Position numbers and translations under genes: made by a program. This document shows positions 18,691 through 26,386 of a DNA stretch of 64,000 nucleotides, in pieces (within the stretch, counting starts at the first letter, position 1; every line of letters begins with the position of its first letter). The notes below the pieces were generated by a model. It saw only the letters and a program-made list of their open reading frames with translations. It ran no database searches and was not told the origin of the DNA. Source of the DNA: CAG-1031 sp964391735 (lineage in GTDB: Bacteria; Bacteroidota; Bacteroidia; Bacteroidales; Muribaculaceae); contig CAYMNF010000001.1 of NCBI GenBank assembly GCA_964391735.1, forward strand, positions 31,106 to 95,105, given 5' to 3'.

Positions 18691-18711
18691 TGACATAATT
18701 CAAATACAAAA

Positions 18712-20757
18712 ATGAAAAAGCAATTATTAGCTGTTTTTGGAGCCGTTCTGCTGGGCGTTAGCGGGACCGCGGTTGCCAAGGAACACCTCAAGAGCCTCAA
18801 TCCCGCATACATTGATCCGAATGTGCCGGCAGGTGTTGACTTCTACCAACATGTCAATGACGGGTGGTTCAAGGCCCATCCGCTGACCGATGAATACTCA
18901 CGCTACGGTCAGTTCAACATCCTGAACGACTCAAGCGAAGCCCGTATCCAGGGCATAATCCAGGGCTTGAAGAATACCAATCCCGAGCCCGGGACGGTAG
19001 CCTACAAGGTGAGCAACATCTATGAGATGGCCATGGACTCAGTGCGTCGTAACCGCGAGGGAGCCGCCCCCATCAAGCCTCTGCTTGCCAAGATCGAGAA
19101 GACCAACCACAAGGGGATGAAAGACCTGTTCCTGTGGATGCACAAGAGCTATGGCTCACCCCTGTGGGGCATCGGGCATATGGAGGATATGGCCGACTCA
19201 AAACAGTATGCCATGTATGTCGGTGCCGCAGGCCTCGGGTTGGGTGACCGTGATTATTACTTGGAGAACGATGAACGCAATACCGAGGTTCGCAACGCGT
19301 ATCGCACCCTTATCGAGACCCAGATGCAGAATGCCGGTTACCCGGCAAAGGATGCCAAACGCATTGCCAACAATGTGCTGAAGATTGAGACCGCTTTGGC
19401 CGACTCAACCTGGACGCGTGAGGAGAGCCGCAATATCCCGGCAATGTACAATCCCCGCACGTTGGCCGAGGTGAAGAAGGAGTATCCCAACTTCCCGTGG
19501 GACACATTCTTCAGCGCCACTATGGGATTCGAGACCCCGGACAACTTCATCGTCACCACCCCCAACACCGTTAAGCAAGCTGACAAGCTGTTGGGCAGCC
19601 TCACCGACCGTGAGCTTAAGGATCTTTACCTTTGGGAGATTGTCAGCGGGGCAGCCTCTCGTCTGAGCGATGACTTCAGCGACGCATCATTCCGTTTCAA
19701 CCAGGTTATGAGCGGCGTTCAGCAACAGCGTCCCCGCTGGAAACGCGCACTGAGTGCCACCGAGGGCTCAATGGGCGAGGCTATCGGTGAGCTGTATGTT
19801 GCCAAATACTTCCCGCCGTCGTCAAAGGAGTATATGCTCAACCTTGTTGACAACCTGAAGGATGCCCTTGGACAGCATATCCTTGATTTGGACTGGATGA
19901 GCGCCGAGACCAAAGTGAACGCCATGAAGAAACTTGGCAACTTCACCGTTAAGATCGGCTACCCCGACAAGTGGAAAGACTATACCACATTGGTTATTGA
20001 CCCCAACCTGAGTTACTATGAGAACATGCATAACGTGGATATGTGGCATGTTAACGATTATCTGCAGAAGTGGGGCAAGCCCGTTGACAAGAGCGAGTGG
20101 GGTATGACACCGCAAACCATCAACGCGTATTACAACCCCACGGCCAATGAGATTGTCTTCCCGGCCGGTATATTGCAAGCCCCGTTCTTTGACGCTGAGG
20201 CATCAGACGCCGAGAACTATGGCGGTATTGGTGTGGTCATAGGCCACGAGATGACCCATGGATTTGACGACCAAGGCCGTCAGTTCGATGCTGAGGGTAA
20301 CATGGTTGACTGGTGGACACCCGCCGATGCCGAGGCTTTTGATGCTAAAACCCAGAAACTGATTGCCCAGTTTGACGAGGTTGAGGTTCTGCCCGGTCTC
20401 CATGCCAACGGCGCCTATACCCTTGGTGAGAATATCGCCGACCAGGGTGGCCTGCGTGTTGCCATGACCGCTTTCAAGAAAGCCCAGCAGAAGAAAGGTG
20501 TTGATATCGAGAGCGAGGAGGCAAAGATTGACGGATTTACCCCCATGGAGGTGTTCTACATGAACTATGGTAACATCTGGGCCGGTAACATCCGCGACAA
20601 TGAGATACGCAACCTCACCACTGCTGATGTTCACTCACTTGGCAAAAACCGCGTAAACGTGACTCTGCGCAACATTGAGCCGTTCTTCACCACCTTTAAG
20701 ATTACTGAGGGACAGCCTATGTTCCGCCCCGTTGAGGAGCGCGTCGTTATCTGGTAA
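18712..20757 (+). CDS. M13 family (neprilysin/PepO-like) zinc metallopeptidase, secreted
   Basis: A 681-residue oligopeptidase with a signal peptide (MKKQLLAVFGAVLLGVSGTAVA). The M13 core motifs are intact: NAYYNPTANEIVFPAGILQ, the zinc motif VIGHEMTHGFDDQGRQFD (HExxH at about residue 512) and ENIADQGG with the third zinc ligand. It ends VNVTLRNIEPFFTTFKI...RVVIW, a variant of the usual C-terminus. It lies 88 nt after the M16 protease gene on the same strand, separated by a hairpin, and is followed by a large terminator. The pair suggests coordinated periplasmic peptide turnover. Confidence 0.95.
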   Translation: MKKQLLAVFGAVLLGVSGTAVAKEHLKSLNPAYIDPNVPAGVDFYQHVNDGWFKAHPLTDEYSRYGQFNILNDSSEARIQGIIQGLKNTNPEPGTVAYKVSNIYEMAMDSVRRNREGAAPIKPLLAKIEKTNHKGMKDLFLWMHKSYGSPLWGIGHMEDMADSKQYAMYVGAAGLGLGDRDYYLENDERNTEVRNAYRTLIETQMQNAGYPAKDAKRIANNVLKIETALADSTWTREESRNIPAMYNPRTLAEVKKEYPNFPWDTFFSATMGFETPDNFIVTTPNTVKQADKLLGSLTDRELKDLYLWEIVSGAASRLSDDFSDASFRFNQVMSGVQQQRPRWKRALSATEGSMGEAIGELYVAKYFPPSSKEYMLNLVDNLKDALGQHILDLDWMSAETKVNAMKKLGNFTVKIGYPDKWKDYTTLVIDPNLSYYENMHNVDMWHVNDYLQKWGKPVDKSEWGMTPQTINAYYNPTANEIVFPAGILQAPFFDAEASDAENYGGIGVVIGHEMTHGFDDQGRQFDAEGNMVDWWTPADAEAFDAKTQKLIAQFDEVEVLPGLHANGAYTLGENIADQGGLRVAMTAFKKAQQKKGVDIESEEAKIDGFTPMEVFYMNYGNIWAGNIRDNEIRNLTTADVHSLGKNRVNVTLRNIEPFFTTFKITEGQPMFRPVEERVVIW

Positions 20758-20777
20758 CACAGAATCAAATCCTTAAA

Positions 20778-20834
20778 TAACAAAGGGGGGTGTCGTAATC
20801 AAATATAGAGAATTATGACATCCCCCTTTGTTAT
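20778..20834 (+). terminator. Long hairpin terminator after the M13 gene
   Basis: Arms around AACAAAGGGGG and CCCCCTTTGTT, extending inward with TGTCGTAAT/ATTATGACA-type pairing. It is nearly symmetrical and lies just before the small gene at 20847. Confidence 0.7.
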
Positions 20835-20846
20835 AAACAGAACCGT

Positions 20847-21098
20847 ATGTCCTTTTTCAGCAGATTGCGTCGGTTTAGATTGAAGACCACCATCAAGCGG
20901 AATATCTATGCATTTATGAGCCTGTTGGGCGTGTTCTGCACCCTCTGGTGGGTGCGGGGGATTGTGGATGAACCAAGATCCGTAAAAATGTGGTTTAACT
21001 TCTTCGGCATGGTCTTCGTTACCTACTTGTGGATAGAGGGATTTATAGGATACCAAAAACGCATACGCAAAGAAAGAGAAAAGCCTGACAGTCATTAA
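20847..21098 (+). CDS. Small membrane protein of unknown function (83 aa)
   Basis: I do not recognise the family. The protein has a basic N-terminus (SRLRRFRLKTTIKR), two hydrophobic helices (NIYAFMSLLGVFCTLWWVRGI and MWFNFFGMVFVTYLWIEGFIGY) and a charged C-terminus (QKRIRKEREKPDSH). It looks like a two-TM inner-membrane protein. Its last 15 codons fall within the 345-bp duplicated block, so a second copy of its tail lies at 23715-23760. Its stop codon sits in the loop of the terminator hairpin it shares with mscL. Confidence 0.65.
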   Translation: MSFFSRLRRFRLKTTIKRNIYAFMSLLGVFCTLWWVRGIVDEPRSVKMWFNFFGMVFVTYLWIEGFIGYQKRIRKEREKPDSH

Positions 21099-21117
21099 CC
21101 AACTGCCAGGCTTTTTT
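21081..21117. terminator. Bidirectional terminator, left copy
   Basis: AAGCCTGACAG (21081-21091) pairs with CTGCCAGGCTT (21103-21113) with one mismatch, followed by a T-run; an A-run stands on the other side. It serves the small gene and mscL, which converge here. The identical right copy is at 23743-23779. Confidence 0.8.
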
Positions 21118-21138
21118 GCTGTATTAAACGGCTATTAT

Positions 21139-21397
21139 TTACTTTTGGTTTTGTTGGGCTTTCAGCAGGTCGCGAATCTCGGTGAGCAGTTCCTCCTCCT
21201 TGGTGGGTTCGGCGGGAGCAGCAGCCTCCTCAGCGGCCTCCTCCTGTTTGTTGCGCTTGAGCTGGTTGATGAATTTGATGGCGATAAAGATACAGAAGGC
21301 CACGATGAGGAAGTCAACGATGGTCTGTACCCAGCTACCCCAGTTGAGGGTAACCTCAGGCTTGATGACCTCGGTGCCATTCATGACCCCTTTCTGG
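21139..21397 (-). pseudogene. 5'-truncated mscL copy left by the duplication
   Basis: The 3' part of mscL, matching residues from about 63 to 147 of the complete gene at 23801-24244. The similarity ends abruptly at 21397, in the codon region before MNGTEVIK. Beyond this the sequence becomes the AT-rich cassette. It lacks TM1 and the gating residues but keeps TM2 (TIVDFLIVAFCIFIAIKFI) and the C-terminal helix. An ATG at 21384 could start an 81-residue product, but no promoter or convincing ribosome-binding site stands before it. Most likely not functional. Confidence 0.9.
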
Positions 21398-21646
21398 CCC
21401 TATCAGCTTAGAAACAGAAGCTGAATTTTAAGCAGTTGGTGCAGGTATAGGCTAAGATAAATATGAAAGGATTTTAGTCGAAAGACTGATATTGAACTAT
21501 GAAGTTGATTCTCACGCTGACGTTATATCTAAGTTTGAAAGTAAATAAAGGCATATTTTAGGCAGGAAATCAAAGAAAATGATCAGGTTCCACCGGTTTC
21601 TGCTATTTTTTGTACCTTTGCTTTCCAATTTACCCCAAAATAAGTT
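21398..21646. other. Left non-coding end of the restriction-modification insertion
   Basis: About 249 bp of AT-rich unique sequence between the truncated mscL and the methyltransferase. No ORF, terminal inverted repeat or transposase remnant is visible. Near its right end it holds a promoter box. Confidence 0.6.
21613..21620 (+). promoter_or_regulatory. Candidate -7 box of the restriction-modification operon
   Basis: TACCTTTG, matching TAnnTTTG, 26 nt before the methyltransferase ATG. A clear TTTG -33 element is lacking. The box shows that the cassette already carries a Bacteroidetes-type promoter. Confidence 0.5.
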
Positions 21647-22582
21647 ATGGATTGGAATAACTTCACCTTTATAGACCTATTTGCAGGAATAGGTGGGATT
21701 CGCTTAGGCTTTGAAAGCGTAGGCGGAAGGTGTGTATTTTCTTCTGAGTTTGATGAGGACGCTTGCAGAACGTATGAAGCGAACTTTGGAGAACATCCTT
21801 CAGGAGATATTACGAAAATAGAAGCAGAAGATATTCCAGATTTTGATATACTGTTAGGAGGCTTCCCTTGTCAGGCTTTTTCTATTATTGGCAAAAGAGA
21901 GGGTTTTAATAACGAAACTTGTGGAACCTTATTTTTTGAAATAGAACGTATATTAAAGGCTAAAAAGCCTAAAGCCTTTATGTTAGAAAATGTTCGGAAC
22001 TTAACAGCTCACGATAACGGTAATACTTTCAAAGTTATTCTCGCGCATTTAGAAGCACTGGGTTACTATGTTCACGCGAAAGTGCTTAATGCTTTAGATT
22101 ACGGTGTGCCACAAAAAAGAGAAAGGATTATAATAGTAGGCTTTTTACAAAATGTATTTTTTACCTTCCCAGACCCTGTTCCTCAACATACTAGAAAAAA
22201 TTTAACTGATATATTGGAAGAAGAAGTGGATAGCCGCTACTTTGTGAAAGATAGTATTAGGGAATCTAGGCTAATGCGCATAAAGAATCCCAACTATCCG
22301 AAACCATACATATCTCACGAAAATAAAGCCGGTAGTATAACACCTCACCCTTTTTCGGCAGCATTAAGAGCAGGTGCATCTGCAAACTACATTCTAATTA
22401 ACGATGAACGTAGACCTACAGAACGTGAAATGTTACGACTTCAGGGCTTTCCTGATAACTTTAAAATAGTAGTACCCTATAGTAAGGTAAAGAAACAGTG
22501 TGGTAATTCTGTGGCTGTTCCAGTAATAAAAGCTGTAGCTTCACAGATGATAAATGCACTAAAAAATTATAATCAAAACTAA
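21647..22582 (+). CDS. DNA (cytosine-5)-methyltransferase of a type II R-M system
   Basis: Transfers a methyl group from S-adenosylmethionine to C5 of cytosine in the recognition site, protecting host DNA. Length 311 residues, a complete catalytic core: motif I FIDLFAGIGGIRLGFES, motif IV GGFPCQAFS with the nucleophile Cys75, motif VI ENVRNL, motif VIII QKRERIIIVGF, motif IX RPTEREMLRLQGFPDNF and motif X KQCGNSVAVPVI. The target-recognition region between VIII and IX is short, as in single-specificity enzymes. The gene is AT-rich against GC-rich flanks, so it is probably transferred. It is followed after 11 nt by the endonuclease gene on the same strand. Confidence 0.96.
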   Translation: MDWNNFTFIDLFAGIGGIRLGFESVGGRCVFSSEFDEDACRTYEANFGEHPSGDITKIEAEDIPDFDILLGGFPCQAFSIIGKREGFNNETCGTLFFEIERILKAKKPKAFMLENVRNLTAHDNGNTFKVILAHLEALGYYVHAKVLNALDYGVPQKRERIIIVGFLQNVFFTFPDPVPQHTRKNLTDILEEEVDSRYFVKDSIRESRLMRIKNPNYPKPYISHENKAGSITPHPFSAALRAGASANYILINDERRPTEREMLRLQGFPDNFKIVVPYSKVKKQCGNSVAVPVIKAVASQMINALKNYNQN

Positions 22583-22593
22583 TAGGCTGAATT

Positions 22594-23673
22594 ATGGCAC
22601 GAAAGGCAAAACAAAATAAACTAGAATCGCCTAAGGACTATTTAGATAATCTTATAAAAGCAGGCAGACTTTTATTATATAAGCCTATTCAGGTAGCAGA
22701 AATCTTATATAGAGATAGAATTTCTGATGAAATTAATTTTGACAATATTGAAACTTTTCGCTTACCTTCTAGAAAGTGGCGTGATGTTATAAGCTGTATG
22801 TTAGTTAATGCTACAAGTAGTTCTTCGGCAAAATATCAAGATGCACTTTTTACTGAAACAGAAATGCCAGTAGAGAAACTTGCGGAACTTTCTGCAATTA
22901 ACAAGCAAACAAGGGGTGGAGTAGAAGCCTACATATATCGCTGTTTTGAGGGTAGATTTAATAAAATGGTGAACGCTTTAGAGTATTGTTACAGCCATAA
23001 CGAAACTAATTTTCAGGTCAGCGAGCTTCTAAATATATTTAACACTACAAAAGAATTAAAACGAAGTGTAGATAAAATTTACGAAATTATTGTATATGCA
23101 CTATTTTCTGCGTTGGTTGATTGCTTGAATGTTCAAATTACCTTAAAGGCGAATGAAGCAAAGATAGCACTCCTGAAGGAATTTGAAGATTTTGCAAAAC
23201 AAGTCATAGGTTTGTCAGCGGCAAAGCCTAGTATTACTATTCCCGCTAATATTCATCGAGTGGGAGCGACAAATGCAGCTGATGGAGGCTTGGATATGTG
23301 GAGTAGTTTTGGAATGGCTGTACAAATAAAGCATATTTCTTTAGATGAAAATAAGGCTAAGGAAATTGTTCAAAGTATTACAGCTGATAGAATTGTAATT
23401 GTATGTCAAGAAGCAGAAAAGAATGTAATTCTATCACTTCTAACTCAAATCGGATGGAAATCTAAGATTCAGGGAATAGTAACTGAAAAAGAACTAATAA
23501 AATGGTATGACAAAGCTCTCAGAGGAAATTTTTCAGATTCTCTGGGGAAGAAAATTATAAATACTATACTATCTCAAATTCAGAAAGAATTTCCATCTAC
23601 CGATAGTGTTTTTACACCTTTTTGGAATAGTAGAGGTTATTCTGTTAAACTTATACCTTCTGACTGGAGATAA
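22594..23673 (+). CDS. HaeII-family-like type II restriction endonuclease
   Basis: Cuts DNA not protected by the partner methyltransferase. Length 359 residues. From memory of the HaeII family (RGCGCY cutters), diagnostic stretches are LLLYKPIQVAEILYRDR near the N-terminus, RKWRDVIS, SSSSAKYQDALF, EFEDFAKQVIGLS and IHRVGATNAADGGLDMW followed by VQIKHISLDE. The last two provide D234 and the Q-x-K pair (Q244, K246), a PD-(D/Q)xK-like active site. The specificity is inferred and not proven. Base composition is strongly AT-rich (one sampled 60-base line has 18 G/C). A perfect 12-bp terminator stem follows. No controller (C) protein gene is present. Confidence 0.75.
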   Translation: MARKAKQNKLESPKDYLDNLIKAGRLLLYKPIQVAEILYRDRISDEINFDNIETFRLPSRKWRDVISCMLVNATSSSSAKYQDALFTETEMPVEKLAELSAINKQTRGGVEAYIYRCFEGRFNKMVNALEYCYSHNETNFQVSELLNIFNTTKELKRSVDKIYEIIVYALFSALVDCLNVQITLKANEAKIALLKEFEDFAKQVIGLSAAKPSITIPANIHRVGATNAADGGLDMWSSFGMAVQIKHISLDENKAKEIVQSITADRIVIVCQEAEKNVILSLLTQIGWKSKIQGIVTEKELIKWYDKALRGNFSDSLGKKIINTILSQIQKEFPSTDSVFTPFWNSRGYSVKLIPSDWR

Positions 23674-23680
23674 TTATTAA

Positions 23681-23715
23681 GGCGAGTTCGGGGTATCTCT
23701 TATCCCGAACTCGCC
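23681..23715 (+). terminator. Terminator of the restriction operon at the right insertion edge
   Basis: GGCGAGTTCGGG (23681-23692) and CCCGAACTCGCC (23704-23715) form a perfect 12-bp stem with an 11-nt loop, 7 nt after the endonuclease stop. The last base of the stem and the following A-run are already the first bases of the right copy of the 345-bp repeat. Confidence 0.75.
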
Positions 23716-24059
23716 CAAAAACGCATACGCAAAGAAAGAGAAAAGCCTGACAGTCATTAACCAACTGCCAGGCTTTTTTGCTGTATTAAACGGCTATTAT
23801 TTACTTTTGGTTTTGTTGGGCTTTCAGCAGGTCGCGAATCTCGGTGAGCAGTTCCTCCTCCTTGGTGGGTTCGGCGGGAGCAGCAGCCTCCTCAGCGGCC
23901 TCCTCCTGTTTGTTGCGCTTGAGCTGGTTGATGAATTTGATGGCGATAAAGATACAGAAGGCCACGATGAGGAAGTCAACGATGGTCTGTACCCAGCTAC
24001 CCCAGTTGAGGGTAACCTCAGGCTTGATGACCTCGGTGCCATTCATTACCCCTTTCTGG
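23715..24059. repeat. Long direct repeat, right copy (345 bp)
   Basis: Right copy of the duplicated target: tail of the small membrane-protein gene, bidirectional terminator and mscL 3' end. Here the similarity continues into an intact mscL, so this junction preserves the functional gene. One base differs from the left copy (24047). Confidence 0.95.
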
Positions 24060-24244
24060 ATAACCATCTTGAGGTCGGTAAAATTCATTCCGCCGGTAGC
24101 CACGCCAACCAGGGGCATAATGATGTCGTCAACCAATGAAGACACAATTTTGCCGAAAGCGGCACCGATGATAACACCGACAGCCATGTCGATGACGTTG
24201 CCACGCATGGCAAACTCTTTGAACTCGTTAAAGAATTTTTTCAT
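23801..24244 (-). CDS. mscL: Large-conductance mechanosensitive channel MscL, complete copy
   Basis: A homopentameric inner-membrane channel that opens under membrane tension and releases solutes during osmotic downshock. Length 147 residues. The N-terminal amphipathic helix (MKKFFNEFKEFAMRGN) is followed by TM1 (VIDMAVGVIIGAAFGKIVSSLV), the periplasmic loop, TM2 (TIVDFLIVAFCIFIAIKFI) and a charged C-terminal helix (EEELLTEIRDLLKAQ). An Ala/Glu-rich linker lies between. The 3' 259 bp lie in the duplicated block. Its 5' end and upstream region are intact, so it is the functional copy. The next gene upstream on the same strand is the polyprenyl synthetase, 57 nt away. Confidence 0.97.
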   Translation of the reverse strand: MKKFFNEFKEFAMRGNVIDMAVGVIIGAAFGKIVSSLVDDIIMPLVGVATGGMNFTDLKMVIQKGVMNGTEVIKPEVTLNWGSWVQTIVDFLIVAFCIFIAIKFINQLKRNKQEEAAEEAAAPAEPTKEEELLTEIRDLLKAQQNQK

Positions 24245-24301
24245 CTTGTACAGGTCTATTTTTGTTTGATATTGTTAAGCTGAATAAGGGTGCAAGGGGC
24301 A

Positions 24302-25261
24302 TCAGTTTTCGCGGACGGCACTTTTCAGGGCCAACTGCGTAAAGAAGTCTACGCCGGTTGGCGTCAATGCATCAACGGGGAGGGCCGCCACGGCCTTGTC
24401 AAGATACTCCTTGACAAGTTGCTGAGCGCGCACGTCAAGGTTGAGGCGTCGGTAGGCATCGCGCACCCGGTTAATCTTCTCCTCGGCCTTTGCGGCGGGT
24501 CCCAACAGGTTTATCACCGAGGGGTCCTCATTCAAGGCTGTTATCAGCAGCCAGGTTTTCTTCTCTTGCAGTATGTCGCCTCCAATGGCCTTGCCGAAGA
24601 GCATCGGGTCGCCGAAGGTGTCAAGCATATCATCCTTAATCTGGAACGCTAACCCCAGATTTACACCATAGGTATAGAAGGCATCAGCCGTGCGTGCGTC
24701 GGCCCCGGCGCAAATAGCCCCCATTTTTGTGGCACAACCCAGTAATACTGAAGTCTTCAGGCGTATCATCTCGATGTACTCGTCAACCGCCACCTTGCGT
24801 CGTTCCTCAAAGTCCATGTCCAGTTGCTGGCCCTCATACACCTCCATGGCTGTGCGTGAAAAAAGCTCTAACACCGGCATAACCTTGTCCTGGGGGAGGC
24901 CGCGTGTTACCAGCAGGGTTGCGAACGTGAGCATGGCATCGCCTGAGAGGATGGCGGTGTTCTGGTCCCAACGGCAGTGCACTGTCGGGTGGCCGCGTCT
25001 AACCTCAGCCCCGTCCATGATGTCATCATGCAACAGGGTGAAGTTGTGGAACATCTCCAGGGCCAGCGCCTGCGGCAAAACCTTTTCAGGGTTCATGCCC
25101 AGGGCATCGGCCGTGGCCAATGTGAGCGTGGGGCGTATGCGTTTGCCCCCGGCATCCAGGGCGTAGCGGATCGGCGCATATAGCCCGCGGGGTTCTGAGG
25201 GTATATCAAGGGCCTCCAAACCCTCGGTTATGATGTCAAGATATTGGCTTGATGTGTGCAT
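24302..25261 (-). CDS. Polyprenyl (farnesyl/geranylgeranyl) diphosphate synthase
   Basis: Condenses isopentenyl diphosphate with allylic diphosphates to make C15-C20 or longer prenyl chains for quinones and undecaprenyl carriers. Length 319 residues, cytosolic, all-helical. The first Asp-rich motif is LLHDDIMDGAEVRRG and the second is FQIKDDMLDTFGD. Chain length cannot be told confidently from the residues before the first motif. The start is ATG 25261; a longer frame would include the promoter box TATCTTTG, whose G is 4 nt before this ATG. Confidence 0.93.
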   Translation of the reverse strand: MHTSSQYLDIITEGLEALDIPSEPRGLYAPIRYALDAGGKRIRPTLTLATADALGMNPEKVLPQALALEMFHNFTLLHDDIMDGAEVRRGHPTVHCRWDQNTAILSGDAMLTFATLLVTRGLPQDKVMPVLELFSRTAMEVYEGQQLDMDFEERRKVAVDEYIEMIRLKTSVLLGCATKMGAICAGADARTADAFYTYGVNLGLAFQIKDDMLDTFGDPMLFGKAIGGDILQEKKTWLLITALNEDPSVINLLGPAAKAEEKINRVRDAYRRLNLDVRAQQLVKEYLDKAVAALPVDALTPTGVDFFTQLALKSAVREN

Positions 25262-25265
25262 GTTG

Positions 25266-25273
25266 CAAAGATA
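25266..25273 (-). promoter_or_regulatory. -7 box 4 nt before the polyprenyl synthase start (leaderless)
   Basis: Minus-strand TATCTTTG, matching TAnnTTTG; CAAC then the ATG follow directly. A weak TTG lies about 25 nt further upstream. Confidence 0.5.
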
Positions 25274-25414
25274 TAGAAAAAATTGCAGATTGCCCCCGCA
25301 ATCTGTCAATCAATACTTTTCAGGACATCCTCAATAGGGAATGAATACAAAAACCGAGAAATCTAAAAAGTGTAAAAAGTGGGGGTTGTTGTTGGCAGAA
25401 AGGCATAAAAGGGT

Positions 25415-25422
25415 TAATTTTG
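25415..25422 (+). promoter_or_regulatory. -7 box 4 nt before dapF (leaderless)
   Basis: TAATTTTG followed by CAAA and the ATG at 25427. A TTG triplet about 20 nt upstream of the box could serve as the -33 element. Confidence 0.5.
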
Positions 25423-25426
25423 CAAA

Positions 25427-26293
25427 ATGAAACTGCGCTCGATTCCCGTGACAAAAATGCATGGCATAGGCAATGACTATGTGTATGTAAATGGCTTTGA
25501 AACAGTGCTTACCGAGGGGGAAATGCCCCTTTATGCCCGGGCTCTTGCCGACCGCCACAAGGGTGTTGGCGGTGACGGGATGATTGTAATGACCTCGGCC
25601 GTCGGGGATGGCAACCATTGCGGTATGCGCATGTTCAACATTGACGGCTCTGAGGGTAAGATGTGCGGCAACGGAGTGCGTTGCGTAGCCAAACTGTTTC
25701 ATGACAAGGTGAATGCCTATGTTAACCCCATCAGGGTTGAGACACTATCAGGCATAAAGGTGATAACCTGGTACTATGCCGACGGGCAGTTTATGGCAAA
25801 GGTTGACATGGGGGAGGCTGATTTTACCCCGACTGCCATTCCTGTAGTTAGCGAGGCCGAGGTTATTGACAGCCCCGTGGGCGAAGATTTCAAGCTGACG
25901 GCTGTATCCATGGGCAACCCCCACGGTGTTATATTCATCGATACCCCGGTTATTGAATTTGAGGTTGAGCGACATGGGCAACCCCTTGAGGTTCACCCGA
26001 TGTGGCCTGACCGTGCCAATATTGAGTTTGCCCGAGTGTTAGACGAGCACACCATTGAAATGCGCGTATGGGAGCGCGGGTCGGGTGAAACCATGGCCTG
26101 CGGCACGGGCGCATGTGCCACCGCAGTGGCCGCATGGCGAACCGGGCGGGCAGTGCCCCCCACCACCATAAGATTGCGAGGTGGCGATTTGGAGATTGAC
26201 ACCACGGCTGACGGGCATGTGATGATGACCGGCCCTGCCACCACGGTGTTTACTGCCACGATTGATGATATTGACGCGCCGCTACCCTTGTAG
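25427..26293 (+). CDS. dapF: Diaminopimelate epimerase
   Basis: Converts LL- to meso-diaminopimelate for lysine and peptidoglycan. Length 288 residues. The N-terminal KMHGIGNDYVYVN motif is in place. The two catalytic cysteines lie in GKMCGNGVRC and in MACGTGACATAV. The ATG at 25427 agrees with the family N-terminus, and a promoter box ends 4 nt before it. A terminator stem overlaps its end, yet the next gene on the strand is dapL, which makes its substrate. Confidence 0.96.
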   Translation: MKLRSIPVTKMHGIGNDYVYVNGFETVLTEGEMPLYARALADRHKGVGGDGMIVMTSAVGDGNHCGMRMFNIDGSEGKMCGNGVRCVAKLFHDKVNAYVNPIRVETLSGIKVITWYYADGQFMAKVDMGEADFTPTAIPVVSEAEVIDSPVGEDFKLTAVSMGNPHGVIFIDTPVIEFEVERHGQPLEVHPMWPDRANIEFARVLDEHTIEMRVWERGSGETMACGTGACATAVAAWRTGRAVPPTTIRLRGGDLEIDTTADGHVMMTGPATTVFTATIDDIDAPLPL

Positions 26294-26310
26294 CGGCGTT
26301 TTGGTTTTTT
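26277..26310 (+). terminator. Terminator overlapping the dapF stop codon
   Basis: CGCCGCTAC (26277-26285), loop CCTT, GTAGCGGCG (26290-26298), then a T-rich run. The stop codon of dapF lies inside the hairpin. Confidence 0.75.
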
Positions 26311-26386
26311 AGGCCTGCTGCGCAACGGGGGCATTTAACTTTTAGTAGAGAGGAAATAATTAAGACAAAAATATTTACGGTATAAT

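Larger units (their letters stand above)
21053..21397. repeat. Long direct repeat, left copy (345 bp)
   Basis: Identical to 23715-24059 except for one base (g at 21385, t at 24047), by my letter-by-letter comparison; offset 2662. It contains the last codons of the small membrane-protein gene, the bidirectional terminator and the 3' part of mscL. The two copies flank the restriction-modification cassette (21398-23714). This is the pattern of insertion with long target duplication. Confidence 0.95.

Noticed and set aside
21144..21424. Open frames antisense to both mscL copies (also around 23807-24269)
   Set aside because: They are present in both copies because the DNA is duplicated. They have no family features and lie on the opposite strand of a well-supported channel gene.
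21398..23714. R-M genes as cargo of a transposon, prophage or integrative element
   Set aside because: No transposase, integrase, terminal inverted repeats or short target-site duplication; the flanks are long copies of host DNA instead.
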